A DNA stretch of 64,000 bases, taken from positions 1,369,001 to 1,433,000 of the forward strand of contig CP119312.1 of the NCBI GenBank assembly GCA_029202405.1, in the 5' to 3' direction. Shown one piece after another: positions 36,517 to 45,187 of the stretch. Under the pieces are notes generated by a model. It saw only the letters and a list, made by a program, of their open reading frames with translations, searched no databases and was not told the DNA's origin. Position 1 is the first letter of the stretch; each line of letters begins with the position of its first letter. The translations under genes were made by a program, and so were the position numbers. This DNA comes from Candidatus Devosia phytovorans. GTDB lineage: Bacteria; Pseudomonadota; Alphaproteobacteria; Rhizobiales; Devosiaceae.

Positions 36517-39500
36517 CTAAAAGCGATAGTTCATGCCGATCTTGACCTGGTCCGTCTTGAACAATCCACCCGTTGTGGTGGTCTGTCCCGGCATGGTGCC
36601 GCCATAGCTGCCGCCCGAGAGAGTGGTGAAACTGTACTCGCCCTTGATCGACAGGTTGTCCGAGACGGCGTATTCGACACCGGCACCGAGGGTCCAGCCC
36701 GAGGCACTATCCTGGCTGATCATGCGATTGTCAGCGATGACACGACCCATGCTGGTGCCGGCCACGGTAACGCCCCCCTTGCCATAGACCAAGAAGCGGT
36801 CGGCGCTGAAACCGGCGCGGGCACTGAGGCTGGCAAGCCAGTCGATGCTGCCGTCGAAATAAGTGTCACGCGAGGTCATGGCGCTGAATTCGGTGCCGCC
36901 CCAGGAGACTTCGCCTTCGACGCCGAGGACGAAATTGCTGGAGAGCTGGTAGTTGGCGCCGCCTTGCAGGCCAATGCCGACACCGTCGATGTCACCGAGG
37001 TAGAAGTTGCGGTCTTCGACCATGGTCGCGCCAACATAGCGCTTGAAGTCGAGGGCTTCGGCATTGCCATTCAATTGCGCGCCGTGGATGCCGGCATAAA
37101 AGCCGGTCCAGTCGACATCGTTGGTCGCCGTTGCGGTGATTGGTGCCAGCGCATCGGCCCAGGCTTCCCCTCCACCACTGGAGGGCGAGAACTCGCCGAC
37201 CACGCCGAGCTTGATGGTGCGGCCGGGCGAGGGCAGCAGCGCCAGGTTGAGTGGATCGACATAGTAGAGGTCCGTGACATTCTCGATGCCGAAGGTCAGC
37301 GTGGCATAGTCGGTGAGCTCGTAACGGCCGAACACGTCGAGCACCGTATAGGGCTCCCACGGAATGGCGGCGATGAAGGGGCTGGCGCCGGACTGGGTCG
37401 GCTGGGCGCCAGCGGCGCGCGGACCGATATGGGTCAGCCGGCCGCCCAGGGTCAGGCGATCCTCGAGGAATTTCTGGCTCAGCGTCAGGCTGGCCGTATA
37501 CTCCGGCGGGATTTGATTGGTGGCATAGTCTGCAGCCAGCGAGCTGTTCATGCAGGTCGCCGCGGTCCGGCAGAATTCGACATTGTTGTAATAGGTGCCG
37601 TTCAGGTCGGCCGAAAAGCCGCCATTGTCATAGCTGGCCGACATTTCGAAGCCGGAAAACCGTGCCTGATCGATATTGTCGATCACCATGAAATTCTGCA
37701 GGTATGGCGTACCGCCATAGATCGGGTGCGGCGCGAGGCGCTGTTCCCAAGCCCGGCTGATATAGTCGTCGGTCGTGTTGTTGAAATAGGCAAATTTCAA
37801 CCCTGCCGTGTCACCGGAAAACAGCAAGTCGTCGCGCTGCAGATTGACACCCGCCTCGAAATTATTCGCGGTTTCCGGGGTCAGTCCGGGTGCAATCAAC
37901 GTGGCAAAGCCACCCACGGATTCAAACAGCGACGGCAGGCGCGCCGCATTGCTGTAGGTGCCGAACAGTTGCACACCCTCAATCGGCGTAACAGCAAGAC
38001 CGGCATTGAAATCCACGGCGTTGGCTGACTGGATCGGTGTCGTATTGGCAGCCGTGTTGTTCTGCGCCTCGTAGCTGTGATAGCGCGTGCCGGCGGTCAG
38101 CTCGAGCCAGTCAGTGGGGTTGAGCTTGGCGTTGATGAAGACGCTGCTTTCCTCGCGTGAGCCATTGCGCGGTTGTATGGCGCTCGCCGGCGCATCCTTG
38201 GAAGGCGCCGTGTCCTCGCTGCGGTAGGATCCGCCGTACTGCAGGGCGAGATCACCGCCAAACACTGAGAAGCGCGACGTGTTGGAGACATCGGTTCCGT
38301 AGCTCTTGGCCCATTTTTCGGCAAAGTTCGTGCTGCCGTCGCTGAGCGCACTGCTTTCGACCAGCGAGGTGCCCCAGGTATTCCACTGAAAGTCGATCAG
38401 GTCATTGTCGGGATTGTAGCCATAGCGTGCTGTGACACTGTCGACCGCCGTATGCGACGGCTGCCCCTGCTGGCGCGAACTGAGATTTGTGATGAAGCCC
38501 ATGGGATAGGTTTCGCCATAGCGGCTTTCATAGCGCGAGAAACCCAGCTCCAGCACATGCTCGTCATTGAAGCGGAAGGTCGTCTTGAGCAGGCCGGAAG
38601 TCGTGTCCTGCGAAGTATTGAGGACCTCTTCACCCGGCAGGTAAGCGGTGAGGCCGGGCTCATAGAAGGTCATGCCGTCGCAATAGCCGGCATAGAGGGC
38701 GCAGAGGGAATGTGGTGCCGACGGCTGCGGCGCATAGGGCCCGTTGGTGCCGGCGTGGTAGTTGCCCAGACGGCGGCGGGAAAAGCCCGCCACGAAGTCG
38801 AAAACCTCGGTCTTGCTGCCGAACAGCACGCTGGAGGAGCCGCCCGTCATTGCGAACGGTCCCGGATTCTCCACCTGGCCCCGAGACATGCCGAGGCCGT
38901 CGAACGGCTCCAACAGGTTCATCGTGCCATTGGCCGCGACCGGGCTGGTGTTGCTGCTGCCTTCCACCTTGAGACGGATGCCAAAGCTCTCGCCTGCGGG
39001 CACAATATCGTCGGCGGTGACGGTCCTCATGTTCACCGAGCCGCCGATCGCGCCAGCCGCGCCGGGCGCCGAACTCGGGCCCTTCTCGATGCTGATGCCG
39101 CTGATGAAATCGGGATCGATGAAGCTGCGATTGGCGATGCCCTGGTAGCCGCGGTAGACGGCCGTCGAATTCTGCGCCCCGTCGATGCTCACCGGCACGC
39201 GGCTCATGCCCTGCATGCCGCGGATATTGACGTCGAGGCCACCGCTGTTGCGGCTTTCGCCTGACAGCACGCCCGGTGCGCTCTTGAGGATATCGGAGGG
39301 GGTGGTGCCGGCGAAATTCTGCAGTGTTTCGGCCGAAATGGCGCTGACCGATCCCGGTGTCAGGTAAACGCTTTCCGGTGAGCCATCCCAGCCGATGCCC
39401 GAATTGGTTGCCCAGGCGGTTACGTTGACCTCACCCAGAACGATCGATCCATCGGTACCTTCGACGACTGCCGCCGGATCGGTGATCGTTACCGTATTGC

Positions 39501-39837
39501 TGCTGGTGAAGCGATAGGTCAGGCCGCTGCCAGCCAGCAATTGGCTCAGCGCTGCCTCGGCCGAGAAGCTGCCATTGAGCCCCGGGCTGGTCTTTCCGGC
39601 AACCAGGATCGATGGAAACAGCAGGCGCAATCCGGCATTTTCGGCGAAACTGGTGAGGGCTGAGCCGAGATCCTGCGGCGCAATTGAATAGCTCGATGCC
39701 TCGCCTGGCTGCTGCTGTTGGGCGCTGGCGGTGACGTTTGCACTGGCCAGTGCCAGAATGGCGACCGTGCCCAATAACCACTGGCGTGTTGCGCCTTTTC
39801 TCAGACGCGCCCCACGCCCCTTGTCTGCCCCATACAT
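36517..39837 (-). CDS. Signalling TonB-dependent receptor fused to a C-terminal Omp25/31-like beta-barrel
   Basis: This 1106-residue outer-membrane protein begins with a signal peptide ending near residue 39. A secretin/TonB N-terminal signalling domain follows (about 48-118, YSIAPQDLGSALTSFAENAG), then a plug (about 155-275, LDVNIRGMQGMSRVPVSIDG) and a 22-strand barrel ending GRTIKLGVVGEF at residue 883, where ordinary receptors stop. A 23-residue linker leads into a second barrel, residues 907-1106. It starts DWTGFYAGIHGAQ and ends KIGMNYRF, the pattern of Omp25/Omp31 proteins. The haem oxygenase, sigma/anti-sigma pair and ExbBD-TonB genes nearby suggest haem or a siderophore as ligand. The frame is continuous across the junction. 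Confidence 0.88.
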   Translation of the reverse strand: MYGADKGRGARLRKGATRQWLLGTVAILALASANVTASAQQQQPGEASSYSIAPQDLGSALTSFAENAGLRLLFPSILVAGKTSPGLNGSFSAEAALSQLLAGSGLTYRFTSSNTVTITDPAAVVEGTDGSIVLGEVNVTAWATNSGIGWDGSPESVYLTPGSVSAISAETLQNFAGTTPSDILKSAPGVLSGESRNSGGLDVNIRGMQGMSRVPVSIDGAQNSTAVYRGYQGIANRSFIDPDFISGISIEKGPSSAPGAAGAIGGSVNMRTVTADDIVPAGESFGIRLKVEGSSNTSPVAANGTMNLLEPFDGLGMSRGQVENPGPFAMTGGSSSVLFGSKTEVFDFVAGFSRRRLGNYHAGTNGPYAPQPSAPHSLCALYAGYCDGMTFYEPGLTAYLPGEEVLNTSQDTTSGLLKTTFRFNDEHVLELGFSRYESRYGETYPMGFITNLSSRQQGQPSHTAVDSVTARYGYNPDNDLIDFQWNTWGTSLVESSALSDGSTNFAEKWAKSYGTDVSNTSRFSVFGGDLALQYGGSYRSEDTAPSKDAPASAIQPRNGSREESSVFINAKLNPTDWLELTAGTRYHSYEAQNNTAANTTPIQSANAVDFNAGLAVTPIEGVQLFGTYSNAARLPSLFESVGGFATLIAPGLTPETANNFEAGVNLQRDDLLFSGDTAGLKFAYFNNTTDDYISRAWEQRLAPHPIYGGTPYLQNFMVIDNIDQARFSGFEMSASYDNGGFSADLNGTYYNNVEFCRTAATCMNSSLAADYATNQIPPEYTASLTLSQKFLEDRLTLGGRLTHIGPRAAGAQPTQSGASPFIAAIPWEPYTVLDVFGRYELTDYATLTFGIENVTDLYYVDPLNLALLPSPGRTIKLGVVGEFSPSSGGGEAWADALAPITATATNDVDWTGFYAGIHGAQLNGNAEALDFKRYVGATMVEDRNFYLGDIDGVGIGLQGGANYQLSSNFVLGVEGEVSWGGTEFSAMTSRDTYFDGSIDWLASLSARAGFSADRFLVYGKGGVTVAGTSMGRVIADNRMISQDSASGWTLGAGVEYAVSDNLSIKGEYSFTTLSGGSYGGTMPGQTTTTGGLFKTDQVKIGMNYRF

Positions 39838-40005
39838 TGCCGCTTCTACCCTATGTTCTAACTATGCAGTGGTGAGCAGCGTCCGGCAGGTGCCAGGTTG
39901 AACGCTCCTCTAGGGTTAAGACGACGGACACGTCACGACCTTGTAAGTGGTCGGTCAGAAAATATGATTATTTTGATCAGTATTTTTGGTAGCCGGTTTT
40001 TGCGG

Positions 40006-40953
40006 TCACCGAAGGATGGTGACGAAAGGCATTTCGTTGACGGAAACCGGCAGCGTTTCCGCAATGGCCTGCAGGACCGCGCCGGGATCGGAAAGATCGA
40101 ATACACCGGTAATGGCAAGCGACTCGATTTCCGGGTTGAGGATGAGAATGGGTTCGGACCTGTGGCGACGCAGTTCCGCGATGACGCTGGCCAGCGGTCG
40201 GTCGTTGAACACGAGCTTGCCGCGGCGCCAGGCAATGGCCGCCTGCGCATCGACCTCGCGAGCCGGCTGGACGCCCCGTCCGGTGCCATAATCAGTTTGC
40301 TGGTTGATGGCGACGCGGGTGGAGCCATCGTGACTGGCTTCCGAAACGGCCACGGTGCCTTCCAGCACCGTAACGACGACGCCATCGGTCCGCATGTCGA
40401 TATCGAACACTGTGCCGAGGGCACGGGTTTCACCGCCTGCTGCCGTGACGACAAAGGGACGTCCCGGGTCATGCGCAACCGTGAAGACTGCCTGACCCTC
40501 GCCAAGGGTCAGGTGCCGGCGGTTGACGCTGAAATCGACGGTGAGACTGGTCAGGCTGTTCATGAGAACCACAGAGCCGTCGGCCAGCTCTACCGTCAGG
40601 CGCTCGCCGACCCCGGTGACGTGATCAGCCAGAAGCCCACGCATCATGCCCATGGAGTAAGCAAAGAGGCCTGCCAATGTCAGCGCGGTGCCGCCCAGTG
40701 CCGCACGGCGGGTCAGGTTGCGGCGCCGCCTGCGGGTGGCTTCGTCCTGGGCACTGCCCACCAGGCCGATGCCGTGCCAGATAGCCTCGGCCTCCTGGGC
40801 GGCCAGCTCATGGTCGACGCTGGTGTTGCGCCACAGATCAAATGCTGTCTCGTCTGCAGCGTTTGCGCTGCCAGACTGCAATCGCACGATCCAGTCGATT
40901 GCTTCATCGCTGAGCCCTACATCGGCAGGCTTGTGCATTCTCATGCCCGACAT
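40006..40953 (-). CDS. FecR-family anti-sigma factor
   Basis: This 315-residue inner-membrane anti-sigma/co-sigma factor relays the signal from the receptor's N-terminal domain. It has an N-terminal DUF4880 segment (DEAIDWIVRLQSGSANAADE), one membrane helix near residues 88-105 after an arginine-rich stretch (RRRRRNLTRR), and a periplasmic FecR domain (VGERLTVELADGSVVLMNS, GTVFDIDM). A C-terminal DUF4974-like domain (LVFNDRPLASVIAEL) contacts the receptor in known systems. It lies between the sigma and receptor genes, the classical fecIRA order. Confidence 0.9.
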   Translation of the reverse strand: MSGMRMHKPADVGLSDEAIDWIVRLQSGSANAADETAFDLWRNTSVDHELAAQEAEAIWHGIGLVGSAQDEATRRRRRNLTRRAALGGTALTLAGLFAYSMGMMRGLLADHVTGVGERLTVELADGSVVLMNSLTSLTVDFSVNRRHLTLGEGQAVFTVAHDPGRPFVVTAAGGETRALGTVFDIDMRTDGVVVTVLEGTVAVSEASHDGSTRVAINQQTDYGTGRGVQPAREVDAQAAIAWRRGKLVFNDRPLASVIAELRRHRSEPILILNPEIESLAITGVFDLSDPGAVLQAIAETLPVSVNEMPFVTILR

Positions 40954-41043
40954 CGCTACGATTTCCAGTCATTGAGTGTGGCTGGCATACAATGGCCATC
41001 AAGATTGAGACGATGCGGAGAGGCGGATCTTGCCATGGCCACG

Positions 41044-41586
41044 CTAGATTTCTTCGGTTCCGTCGATGCGGCGGAAGTGATCGCGGCAATGACGAAGCGC
41101 TTGCGCCAGATATTTGGCGACCATGCTTGTCGACATCTGCATCCGCGTCGCGATCTCCGCATGGGTCAATCCCTCGCTGCGGCTCATTAGCAGGGCCATG
41201 CGCGCCTTGCGTGGCAATTCTGCTAGAGCGAGCGCAAGTTGGCGCAACTGGTCCCGATCGATGATGATCGTCTCGGGCGAGGGCGCGGTGTCGGCGATGG
41301 CCTTCATCAGCGTCTCATCGCTGATGAACCGCCGGGCATGCCGGGATTCGCGGCGCAACATGTCGACGGCGATATTGCCTGCGACGCGCAGGATGAAGGC
41401 CTTGCGATCATGGACGACATAGGCGCCGCCCTGCATCCGGTCCAATCGTATCCAGGTTTCCTGCAACGCATCTTCAGCAAGGTCTTGGGAGCGCGTTCGA
41501 TAAGTCAGGGCTTTGCGCAGGCTGGTCCAGTGCTCGAGATAGCTCGCGATCAGGTGCTTGCGCGTGTCAGGCGTCTCTGCAGTCAC
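41044..41586 (-). CDS. ECF sigma factor, FecI type
   Basis: This 180-residue sigma factor has region 2 at about residues 15-80 (DLAEDALQETWIRL, FILRVAGNIAVDMLRRE) and region 4 at about 120-170 (LAELPRKARMALLMSRSEGLTHAEIATRM). It should direct transcription of the adjacent receptor when the FecR homologue signals. It lies 90 bp upstream of fecR on the same strand. Confidence 0.92.
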   Translation of the reverse strand: MTAETPDTRKHLIASYLEHWTSLRKALTYRTRSQDLAEDALQETWIRLDRMQGGAYVVHDRKAFILRVAGNIAVDMLRRESRHARRFISDETLMKAIADTAPSPETIIIDRDQLRQLALALAELPRKARMALLMSRSEGLTHAEIATRMQMSTSMVAKYLAQALRHCRDHFRRIDGTEEI

Positions 41587-41896
41587 GGCGATACCGCCGG
41601 TGACAGATTGAAACGCATGGGATTGCCGCAGATTTGTAGCGCTGGATCAGCCGGATAGTTCGTTTTCAAGGTGCAGGTCCAATAAAGTATCCTCAAACTA
41701 TCATGTTTTAGCAATAAGGCGAGTCACCGCCGGACAGGTTGGGATGGCGCAAGGTTTCGCAGTGATTTTGACACGTTCTGGCAGGCCGCGCCGGGGGCAC
41801 ATTGAACAATATTGGCAATTCCGGGTGAAAACTTGCCGCGCTCGTTCGTCTAAGCATTAGGGCCGTGCGGCTCACAAGCAGACAAGGGGCAAGAAC
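41587..41896. other. Divergent control region of the sigma factor and haem oxygenase genes
   Basis: These 310 bp separate the leftward fecI-type gene from the rightward haem oxygenase gene. The segment 41660-41720 is AT-richer than its surroundings and probably holds the fecI promoter. No convincing Irr (ICE), RirA or Fur box could be recognised by eye. Confidence 0.4.
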
Positions 41897-42529
41897 ATGT
41901 CGGTCGCGATCGACGAGAAAATCCAACAGCATGGTTCTACCAAGGACGAGGAGTCCAGCCTTTGGACGAGGCTCAAGTCCGGCACACGCGACACGCATGG
42001 ACGGCTCGACAACCGCATCATGGAGGGGCGCCCATTCGAGAGCGTCGAGCGCTACGGCGACTTCGTGCTGATGCAGCACGACTTTCACATGCTGGTCAGC
42101 CCGCTCTACCAGCATGAGGAACTCGCACCGCTGCTGCCCGATCTGAAAATCCGCGACCGCATCAGCAAGATCGAGCAGGATCTCTTCGATCTTGACCGAG
42201 CGGTTCCGGTCCGTGAGACGCCGCACGTCTATCAGGTCGATGTCCCGACATCGCTCGGCTGGCTCTATGTCGCCGAGGGTTCCAATCTGGGCGCGGCCTT
42301 CCTGCTGAAATCCGCGCAAAAGCTCGGTCTCTCCGATCAGCATGGCGCACGCCACCTCGGGGGCGCGCCGGAAGGCCGTGGCCTGCACTGGAAGAAGTTC
42401 ACGGCCGCGCTCGATGCGATCGCCTTGACCGCAGAGCAGGAAGCCAGGGTCATCGCCGGTGCCAATGAAGCTTTTTCGACCGTGCTTGGCCTGGTCGAAA
42501 AACGCCTGTTCGCTCGTGGGGCGGACTGA
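41897..42529 (+). CDS. Biliverdin-producing haem oxygenase
   Basis: This 210-residue haem oxygenase opens haem to biliverdin, CO and iron. The proximal haem ligand is His34 in TRDTHGRLD. The distal helix is GWLYVAEGSNLGAAFLL near residue 120, with the glycines that let haem bend the helix. Sequence style is that of bacterial HemO/BphO enzymes. No phytochrome gene is adjacent, while iron-uptake genes are on both sides, so iron release from imported haem is the likely job. Confidence 0.88.
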   Translation: MSVAIDEKIQQHGSTKDEESSLWTRLKSGTRDTHGRLDNRIMEGRPFESVERYGDFVLMQHDFHMLVSPLYQHEELAPLLPDLKIRDRISKIEQDLFDLDRAVPVRETPHVYQVDVPTSLGWLYVAEGSNLGAAFLLKSAQKLGLSDQHGARHLGGAPEGRGLHWKKFTAALDAIALTAEQEARVIAGANEAFSTVLGLVEKRLFARGAD

Positions 42530-42684
42530 GGCGGACGTTGTCGGCAAGCCAGCCAGGGCGAAAGTCCAAGCCAGCCAGCCGATGCGTCAAACCTGCAAGG
42601 GCTTGATCCTGTCACGGCCCGGGTCGCTGCCCGACCGCTGAACCCCACAGCCTCACGACATCCAGCCCCCTGGAAAGCTGAACC

Positions 42685-43566
42685 ATGCGCCATTGCCGCC
42701 AGATAATCGCCCTGACATTTGCTTTGGGTCTCGTTTTTCCCGCTGTGGCCCAGGTCCAGCCACCCGCTCCGGCTGCCCCGGTGACGTCTGAAGCGCCCGA
42801 AGCAACAACATCCGCGCCGAAGACTGAGCCAGCGGCCATAGTACCAGTGCCGGCCGCAACCCCCGTGACAACGCTGCCCCATAATCTGTCACCCTGGGGC
42901 ATGTTCCTGGCCGCCGACTATGTGGTCAAGGCGGTGATGATCGGTCTGGCTCTGGCATCGCTGACCACCTGGATCGTCTGGTGCGCCAAGACGCTGGAAT
43001 TGATGGGCGCCAAGCGACGGGCTCGGTTGGTCCTGCGCGCCATCACCTCGGCCCGCACCCTTGCCGAAGCGACCGCGGCGCTGGAGCACCGGCGCGGTGT
43101 CGGTGTGCTTCTGGTCAAGGCGGCGGGTGAAGAGGTTCTGCTCTCGCTGGCGGCGCTCGACCACGCCGGCGGAACCGGTCTCAAGGAGCGCGTAGCGTCT
43201 CGACTGTCGCGGATTTCGGCCGCGGCTGGACGGCGCATTTCGCGTGGCACCGGCATTCTGGCCAGCGTCGGCTCGGTGTCGCCCTTCATCGGCCTCTTCG
43301 GCACGGTCTGGGGTATCATGAATGCCTTCATCGGCATTTCCGAAGCCCAGACCACCAATCTTGCCATCGTTGCGCCGGGCATTGCCGAGGCTCTGCTCGC
43401 AACCGCCATCGGCCTAGTGGCGGCCATCCCCGCCGTCATCATCTACAATGGCTTTTCGCGATCCATCGCCGGTTATCGGCAATTGCTGGCCGATGCCGCC
43501 CAGGGGGTGGAGCGCCTGGTGAGCCGCGATATCGATTTTCGCAGCGTGCCGGCGGAGCAGGCCTGA
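42685..43566 (+). CDS. exbB: Biopolymer transport protein ExbB
   Basis: This proton-channel subunit of the TonB energising complex has 293 residues. It has an N-terminal signal-like helix, a Pro/Ala-rich periplasmic stretch (about 25-70), then three membrane helices near 80-100, 190-215 and 235-260. The family core ASVGSVSPFIGLFGTVWGIMN and IAPGIAEALLATAIGLVAAIPA-like segment are present. The long proline-rich N-terminal extension is typical of alphaproteobacterial ExbB. Its stop overlaps exbD (TGATG). Confidence 0.94.
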   Translation: MRHCRQIIALTFALGLVFPAVAQVQPPAPAAPVTSEAPEATTSAPKTEPAAIVPVPAATPVTTLPHNLSPWGMFLAADYVVKAVMIGLALASLTTWIVWCAKTLELMGAKRRARLVLRAITSARTLAEATAALEHRRGVGVLLVKAAGEEVLLSLAALDHAGGTGLKERVASRLSRISAAAGRRISRGTGILASVGSVSPFIGLFGTVWGIMNAFIGISEAQTTNLAIVAPGIAEALLATAIGLVAAIPAVIIYNGFSRSIAGYRQLLADAAQGVERLVSRDIDFRSVPAEQA

Positions 43567-44015
43567 TGGCGGGCGGTATCCGCGAGGGCCAGGACGGTGA
43601 GGACGATCTTACCGAAGCCCACGAGATCAATGTCACGCCCTTCATCGACGTGATGCTGGTCCTGCTGATCATCTTCATGGTCGCGGCACCGCTGGCGACG
43701 GTCGATGTCAATGTCGACCTGCCGGCCTCGACTGCCGAGCCGCAACCCAGACCCGACGAGCTGCTCTATCTGACGCTGCAGTCGGACCTTGCCATGACGC
43801 TGGGCAATGACTTGGTCGACAGGAATGATCTGGGCGCGGCCCTGGAACGCGCCACCGAGGGGGATATGGAGGCGCGGATCTTCCTGCGCGCCGACCAGAC
43901 GGTGGCGTATGGCGCCCTGATGGACGTGATGAATCTGTTGCGCGACGCCGGCTATCTGCGCATCGCGCTGGTCGGCCTGGAGGGCGCTGCTTCCCGGCCG
44001 GCCGGGGAGCCCTGA
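43566..44015 (+). CDS. exbD: Biopolymer transport protein ExbD
   Basis: This 149-residue partner of ExbB has one membrane helix near residues 25-45 (INVTPFIDVMLVLLIIFMV) with the essential proton-carrying aspartate in FIDVML. A periplasmic domain follows (IFLRADQTVAYGALMDVMNLL). It is translationally coupled to exbB and lies two bases ahead of tonB. Confidence 0.95.
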   Translation: MAGGIREGQDGEDDLTEAHEINVTPFIDVMLVLLIIFMVAAPLATVDVNVDLPASTAEPQPRPDELLYLTLQSDLAMTLGNDLVDRNDLGAALERATEGDMEARIFLRADQTVAYGALMDVMNLLRDAGYLRIALVGLEGAASRPAGEP

Positions 44016-44017
44016 GC

Positions 44018-45010
44018 ATGCCGCCCGTAAAACGCCTCGCCGAGACCGTCGGCTCTGATGCCGTTCGGCGCTTTGGCATCGGCGACGTAGTACTCTGGGC
44101 GTTTTCGCTTGCGCTGGTCTGCAGCGTACAGGCTACTGCGCTATATATCGCGACGACGCAGTCGCAGCCGACCGAAGTTACCGGTGCACCGCCGCCGGCC
44201 ATCATGATCGAACTGGCTGAAATGGCCATGGCGCCGCAGGTGGAGGACATTGCGGTCGATGATGGAGAACTGTCCCTGCCGCCCGAAAGTGCTGCCTCGG
44301 AGCCAAGCCCGGCGCAGGACCTTCCGGACGAGACCGAACCCCCTCCCGAGGTGGAGACGCTACCTGAACCGGAGCCGCTGCCGGAACCGGAGGCCGTCGA
44401 AGAGCCCGAGCCATTGCCGGAGCAGGAGCCCGAACCTTCGGAAATGGAAGAGGTGGAGGAACCTCCGCCTGAGGTTGCGCCGGCCGAGACGGCCGAGGTC
44501 GCCATTCCGATGCCCGTGTCCTTGCCGGCCGAGATCACTGAAGCACGCCGCCAGTTTGCCCAGCAACAGCAGCGCGAACGCGAAGAACGGGAGCGCGCGC
44601 AGCAGGCCGCGCAACAGGCCGCGGCAAGCCAGCAGACGGCGCCGCGCAGCGTGCAGGCCGAACAAAGCCCGCAGATGGCCGCGCCGCAACAGACGACCAC
44701 TACCCAACGCACGCCGACCATCTCGCCGCAACAATGGCAAAGCCAGGTCCTGGGAATGATCGAGCGGGCCAAGCGCTATCCGCAGGACGCACAGCGACGG
44801 CGCGAGGAAGGGACCATCAGGGTGAAATTCGTCATCGACCGATCGGGCACTGTCCTCTCGGCCAGCATTCTCCAGTCATCGGGCCATGCAGCGCTGGACG
44901 AGGCGGCCCGCGAACTCATCAACCGCCTGCCAAAGCTGCCGCCGCCACCGGCCACCATCACCGCCAATCCCATCAGCCTCGAAGTTGCGGTCAACTTCAA
45001 TCTGCGCTGA
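44018..45010 (+). CDS. tonB: TonB energy transducer
   Basis: This 330-residue protein has one N-terminal helix (DVVLWAFSLALVCSVQATALYI). An acidic, proline- and glutamate-rich spacer spans about residues 75-170, and a Q/A/R-rich coiled region about 175-235. The C-terminal TonB domain starts near 240 (MIERAKRYPQDAQRRREEGTIRV) and ends EVAVNFNLR. It links the ExbBD motor to the receptor at 36517-39837 and possibly to others elsewhere. Confidence 0.93.
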   Translation: MPPVKRLAETVGSDAVRRFGIGDVVLWAFSLALVCSVQATALYIATTQSQPTEVTGAPPPAIMIELAEMAMAPQVEDIAVDDGELSLPPESAASEPSPAQDLPDETEPPPEVETLPEPEPLPEPEAVEEPEPLPEQEPEPSEMEEVEEPPPEVAPAETAEVAIPMPVSLPAEITEARRQFAQQQQREREERERAQQAAQQAAASQQTAPRSVQAEQSPQMAAPQQTTTTQRTPTISPQQWQSQVLGMIERAKRYPQDAQRRREEGTIRVKFVIDRSGTVLSASILQSSGHAALDEAARELINRLPKLPPPPATITANPISLEVAVNFNLR

Positions 45011-45093
45011 GACGACAATCACGCAGAATACTCAAATGTCCTATATAGGTTCTACGGCGGCTGCCCTTGTTGGCTTCAAACTTTCCCGAAGCC

Positions 45094-45125
45094 TCAGGGC
45101 TCGCTGTCTGGACGGCAAGCCCTGA
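45094..45125 (+). terminator. Possible terminator-like hairpin after tonB
   Basis: TCAGGGCT at 45094-45101 pairs with AGCCCTGA at 45118-45125 around a 16-base loop, about 80 bp past the tonB stop. There is no T-run, so it is a weak terminator candidate or simple structure. Confidence 0.3.
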
Positions 45126-45187
45126 AGTCTCGAGCGTAATGCTTCCCCAGGGGAGCCGCCGAATATGGCTTTACACTACCCCGACCC

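Noticed and set aside
36490..38028. 512-codon open frame on the plus strand
   Set aside because: It is antisense to the C-terminal part of the TonB receptor, with no recognisable domain.
39898..41190. 430-codon open frame on the plus strand
   Set aside because: It is antisense to the FecR-type gene and part of the sigma factor gene, whose motifs are unmistakable.
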